DNA of 64,000 nt from Flavobacterium nitratireducens (lineage in GTDB: Bacteria > Bacteroidota > Bacteroidia > Flavobacteriales > Flavobacteriaceae): contig NZ_CP121111.1 of NCBI RefSeq assembly GCF_029625335.1, positions 2,232,001 to 2,296,000 of the forward strand. The letters run 5' to 3'. Position numbers and translations under genes: made by a program. The notes under the pieces were generated by a model, which ran no database searches, was not told the DNA's origin, and was given only the letters and a program-made list of their open reading frames with translations. Shown piece after piece: positions 61,513 to 64,000 of the stretch. Positions within the stretch are counted from its first letter, which is position 1, and each line of letters opens with the position of its first letter.

Positions 61513-61542
61513 AAAGGCGTAGTTATAAACTACGCCTTTTTT
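61513..61542 (+). terminator. Rho-independent terminator of phoBR
   Basis: AAAGGCGTAGTT pairs with AACTACGCCTTT around a 3-base loop and is followed by a T-run, 24 bases after the phoR stop. Confidence 0.9.
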
Positions 61543-61611
61543 GTTGCTTTTATTCAAAATCCAAGCCAATTTATCGTTTTTCAGAATCATGTTTTTTTCG
61601 GCTTTTGTCCA

Positions 61612-61634
61612 ATGTTAATTTAATGTTAACTAAA
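61612..61634. promoter_or_regulatory. Candidate Pho box: 11-bp direct repeat upstream of the OprP-like gene
   Basis: TGTTAATTTAA (61613-61623) is followed directly by TGTTAACTAAA (61624-61634). An 11-base period is the spacing of PhoB boxes in other bacteria. It lies about 150 bases upstream of the promoter box of the porin gene in a 335-base gap that is otherwise empty apart from the terminator and promoter. Function is inferred. Confidence 0.45.
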
Positions 61635-61782
61635 AATAACTCCTTCAAGGCTTGAATTTGTTGGGCTTTCTCATATTGGTAAAATAAATTCTCACATTAA
61701 AAAGTAGCTAATGTGAACAAATGTTTACGTTAAGTTCTCTTTATGATAACTCACGCTTAATATTTGAGATAAAGTTTAATAT

Positions 61783-61790
61783 TAGGTTTG
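61783..61790 (+). promoter_or_regulatory. -7 promoter box, OprP-like porin
   Basis: TAGGTTTG fits TAnnTTTG and lies 34 bases before the ATG at 61825; TTTG at 61763-61766 is a possible but closely spaced -33 element. Confidence 0.6.
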
Positions 61791-61824
61791 CATAAAAATA
61801 ATATAATATTGATTTAAAGTTAAA

Positions 61825-63117
61825 ATGAAAAAATATTTATTTACAGGTTTGCTATTTGTTTCGTTTTTAATGAATGCGCAAGAGGTTGATAAGGTGGCAG
61901 TGGCGAAAGAGGTAGTTCGTGTACTGGATTCGATAAATAAAGTTAAGGTTGCTCAAGAAAATGCAAAGCCTAAAAAAGAACACTGGTATGATAACATCGG
62001 TTTAAGAGGTTATGTACAAGTACGTTACAATGGTTTGTTGTCTACTAACGATAAAGTAGCTTGTGAGCAATGTGATAAATCATGGGGGACAACTTCAACA
62101 GCTCCGGATGCAAAATCAAATAATGGGTTTTTTATTAGACGTGCACGTTTAGTATTTTCGGGTCAAATTCATCCTAATGTATACATTTATATTCAGCCAG
62201 ATTTAGCTAGTTCGCCTGCATCAGGAGTGAATCATTTTATGCAAATTAGAGATGCTTATTTTGATTTGTCATTTGATAAAAAAAGAGAATTTAGAGTTCG
62301 TTTAGGGCAAAGTAAAGTGCCTTATGGTTTTGAAAACATGCAATCAAGTCAAAACAGATTGACTTTGGATCGTAACGATGCGTTAAATAGTGCTGTTGCA
62401 AATGAGCGTGATTTGGGAGCTTTCTTTTATTGGGCACCAAGCGAAGTAAGAGAGCGTTTTGCAATGTTAGTGAAAGATGGTTATAAAGGATCTGGTGATT
62501 ATGGAGTATTTGCATTAGGGGCGTATAATGGTCAAACAGCTAATAAGTCTGAAGGAAATAGAAATTTACACGTAGTTACAAGATTGAGTTATCCTTTTGT
62601 TATTGGTGATCAAATTATTGAGCCAGGAATTCAGGCTTACACAGGAAAATGGGCTTTTGGTAGTGAGCTTTCTACAGGCGTTACTACAGCTAACAAACAA
62701 AATACTTTAGATCAAAGGGTTGCAGCTTCTTTTATTTTGTATCCAAAACCATTTGGAGTGCAAGCAGAATATAATATAGGTAAAGGACCTCGCTATAATA
62801 AAGTAACAAATTCTGTTGATGTTTCACATCTAGAAGGAGGTTATGTGACTTTGAACTACAAATTGGATTTGCCTAAACGCCACTTATTGTATCCTTTTGC
62901 TAAATTCCAATATTATAATGGAGGTAAGAAATTTGAAAAAGACGCCAGAAGCTATGTAGTGAGGGATTACGAATTAGGTTTAGAGTGGCAACCATTCAAG
63001 GCATTTGAGTTAGTAGCGGAATGGGTTATAGCGGATAGAACTTTTGAAGATAGTTCATTACCTAATAACAGACAAAAAGGGAATTTGTTGAGACTTCAGG
63101 CTCAGTTTAACTTCTAA
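61825..63117 (+). CDS. Phosphate-selective porin (OprP/OprO family)
   Basis: The 430-residue protein has a signal peptide (MKKYLFTGLLFVSFLMNAQ), a helical stretch with charged residues (about 20-55), and a barrel that matches the OprP/OprO family: NIGLRGYVQVRYNG, FFIRRARLVFSGQIHPNVYIYIQPDLA, RVRLGQSKVPYGFENMQSS and the terminal strand LLRLQAQFNF ending in phenylalanine. It should form an outer-membrane channel selective for phosphate or polyphosphate. It lies between phoBR and pstS with its own promoter, which supports phosphate control. Confidence 0.88.
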   Translation: MKKYLFTGLLFVSFLMNAQEVDKVAVAKEVVRVLDSINKVKVAQENAKPKKEHWYDNIGLRGYVQVRYNGLLSTNDKVACEQCDKSWGTTSTAPDAKSNNGFFIRRARLVFSGQIHPNVYIYIQPDLASSPASGVNHFMQIRDAYFDLSFDKKREFRVRLGQSKVPYGFENMQSSQNRLTLDRNDALNSAVANERDLGAFFYWAPSEVRERFAMLVKDGYKGSGDYGVFALGAYNGQTANKSEGNRNLHVVTRLSYPFVIGDQIIEPGIQAYTGKWAFGSELSTGVTTANKQNTLDQRVAASFILYPKPFGVQAEYNIGKGPRYNKVTNSVDVSHLEGGYVTLNYKLDLPKRHLLYPFAKFQYYNGGKKFEKDARSYVVRDYELGLEWQPFKAFELVAEWVIADRTFEDSSLPNNRQKGNLLRLQAQFNF

Positions 63118-63157
63118 TTTATAGGTAATTAGGTAGCTTTTTAATAAAACAAACATA

Positions 63158-63172
63158 ATGTTAACTTAACAT
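63158..63172. promoter_or_regulatory. Perfect 15-bp palindrome upstream of pstS (candidate Pho operator)
   Basis: ATGTTAA-C-TTAACAT is a perfect inverted repeat lying just upstream of the pstS -7 box and overlapping the -33 region. The half-site ATGTTAA also occurs twice upstream of the OprP-like gene. Confidence 0.45.
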
Positions 63173-63191
63173 TGGCAGGAGGTATATAGGG

Positions 63192-63199
63192 TACTTTTG
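63192..63199 (+). promoter_or_regulatory. -7 promoter box, pstS
   Basis: TACTTTTG fits TAnnTTTG and lies 22 bases before the ATG. TTG at 63172-63174 is a weak -33 element at 17 bases spacing. Confidence 0.65.
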
Positions 63200-63221
63200 T
63201 GCTAAATTAAAAACAATTAAA

Positions 63222-64000
63222 ATGAAAAAATCTAATTTAAAATTATACGCTCTTTTAGCAGTAATAATGACTGTTGGTTTATCTTTTACAGCTTTGAAAA
63301 AAATCACTGTAAAAGGATCAGATACTATGGTAATTTTGTCTCAAAAATGGGCGGAAGTTTATATGGCTAAACATCCTGGTACCGTAATTCAGGTTACAGG
63401 TGGAGGTTCTGGAGTAGGTTTGGCTGCTTTATTAAATGGATCTACAGAAATTGCTAATGCAAGTCGTCCAATAAAACCGGCTGAGGTTAAAAAATTGAAA
63501 GAGAAATTTAAAACAGCAGGTATTGAAATTCCATGTGCAAAAGATGGTTTATCTGTGTTTTTAAATAAAGGAAATAAAGTTTCTGAATTATCTATTCAGC
63601 AATTAGGAGCTATTTTTTCTGGTAAAATTACAAACTGGAAAGAAGTAGGTGGAGATGATGCTAAGATTCGTTTGTATGGAAGAGAAAGTAGTTCAGGTAC
63701 TTTTGAATTCTTCAGAGAGCATGTAGTAAATGGTGATTTTGCTGCTAATGTACAAACATTGCCTGGTACTGCTGCGATTGTAAATGCTGTTGCTAAAGAT
63801 AAATATTCAATTGGTTACGGTGGAGCTGCTTATGCAGAAGGTGTTAAAGACTGTAAAGTGAAAAAAGATGCTAAAAGTAAAGGTGTATTACCAACTGCTG
63901 CTACTATCAAAAATAAAACCTATCCAATTTCAAGATACTTATTTATGTATTTGAAATCGAAACCAACTGGCGAAACAAAAGCATTTATTGATTGGATTTT
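63222..64000 (+). CDS. pstS: Phosphate ABC transporter substrate-binding protein, 3' partial
   Basis: The frame opens at the ATG at 63222 and runs past the window end (259 codons seen). A signal peptide (MKKSNLKLYALLAVIMTVGLSFTA) leads into the periplasmic binding fold. Phosphate-binding segments are TVKGSDTMVILSQKWAE, TGGGSGVGLAALLNGSTEIANASRPI and GRESSSGTFEFFREHV, all characteristic of PstS. It binds phosphate in the periplasm and delivers it to PstCAB, whose genes should follow beyond the window. It lies 104 bases after the porin gene and has its own promoter with a palindrome, which fits phosphate control. Confidence 0.93.
   Translation, partial: MKKSNLKLYALLAVIMTVGLSFTALKKITVKGSDTMVILSQKWAEVYMAKHPGTVIQVTGGGSGVGLAALLNGSTEIANASRPIKPAEVKKLKEKFKTAGIEIPCAKDGLSVFLNKGNKVSELSIQQLGAIFSGKITNWKEVGGDDAKIRLYGRESSSGTFEFFREHVVNGDFAANVQTLPGTAAIVNAVAKDKYSIGYGGAAYAEGVKDCKVKKDAKSKGVLPTAATIKNKTYPISRYLFMYLKSKPTGETKAFIDWI

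Overview
The window is a stretch of a chromosome from a Flavobacterium-like member of the Bacteroidota. The evidence is strongly AT-rich DNA, type IX secretion (T9SS) C-terminal sorting domains, a TonB-dependent receptor with a carboxypeptidase-regulatory-like N-domain, flavobacterial families (DUF5686, DUF4296, DUF4271, DUF3098) and many promoters of the Bacteroidota type (-7 box TAnnTTTG). It is mostly housekeeping DNA. I see no prophage, CRISPR array, intact insertion sequence or defence island.

Layout. 1-5.4 kb: the end of a starch/maltodextrin locus, with a T9SS-secreted GH13 amylase cut by the window start, an FN3-type surface lipoprotein, and a periplasmic SusA-like GH13 enzyme. 5.4-5.6 kb: tRNA-Ala(GGC) followed by two truncated tandem copies of its 5' half. 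5.7-19 kb: enoyl-CoA hydratase, queD, lpxH, a GT9 glycosyltransferase, an MFS exporter, recJ, a HopJ-family protein, rsmI, an acidic protein, tdk, rpoN (frameshifted) and asnS. 19-20.2 kb: a run of short palindromes and a barrel-protein pseudogene. 20.3-35 kb: a large GH63-type glucosidase, mscS, an MMPL/RND exporter, a CPA2 antiporter, a SugE/Gdx-type exporter, a DUF5686 protein, frr, pyrH, a patatin and a thioredoxin-like protein. 35-47 kb: truB-uppP-DUF3098-ftsX (ftsX frameshifted), a TSUP permease, an alginate-export-type porin, leuS, a zinc peptidase, a frameshifted cytochrome c, hemD and DUF4271. 47-54.8 kb: a GT2 mannosyltransferase, pyrC (frameshifted), DUF4296, an epimerase, tyrS, uxuA (nonsense) and a LuxE-like protein. 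54.8-64 kb: a phosphate-acquisition block of T9SS stub protein, beta-helix-like lipoprotein, TonB-dependent receptor, PhoB/PhoR-type two-component system, OprP/OprO-type porin and pstS (cut by the window end).

Two things stand out. First, six genes are broken by one change each: single-base indels in rpoN, ftsX, pyrC and a cytochrome c gene, and in-frame stops in uxuA and a barrel protein. Three of the indel genes are housekeeping genes, so sequencing or assembly error must be excluded before calling them pseudogenes. Second, dispersed palindromic and simple repeats have spread through the region, including into the leuS leader, into leuS coding sequence in frame, and across its 3' end.

The most interesting functional unit is the phosphate block. 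Its outer-membrane components flank the regulator genes, and several of its upstream regions share an ATGTTAA-type motif. I did not find a clear previously undescribed system; the best candidate for new biology is the receptor-lipoprotein-T9SS-stub module tied to the Pho genes.
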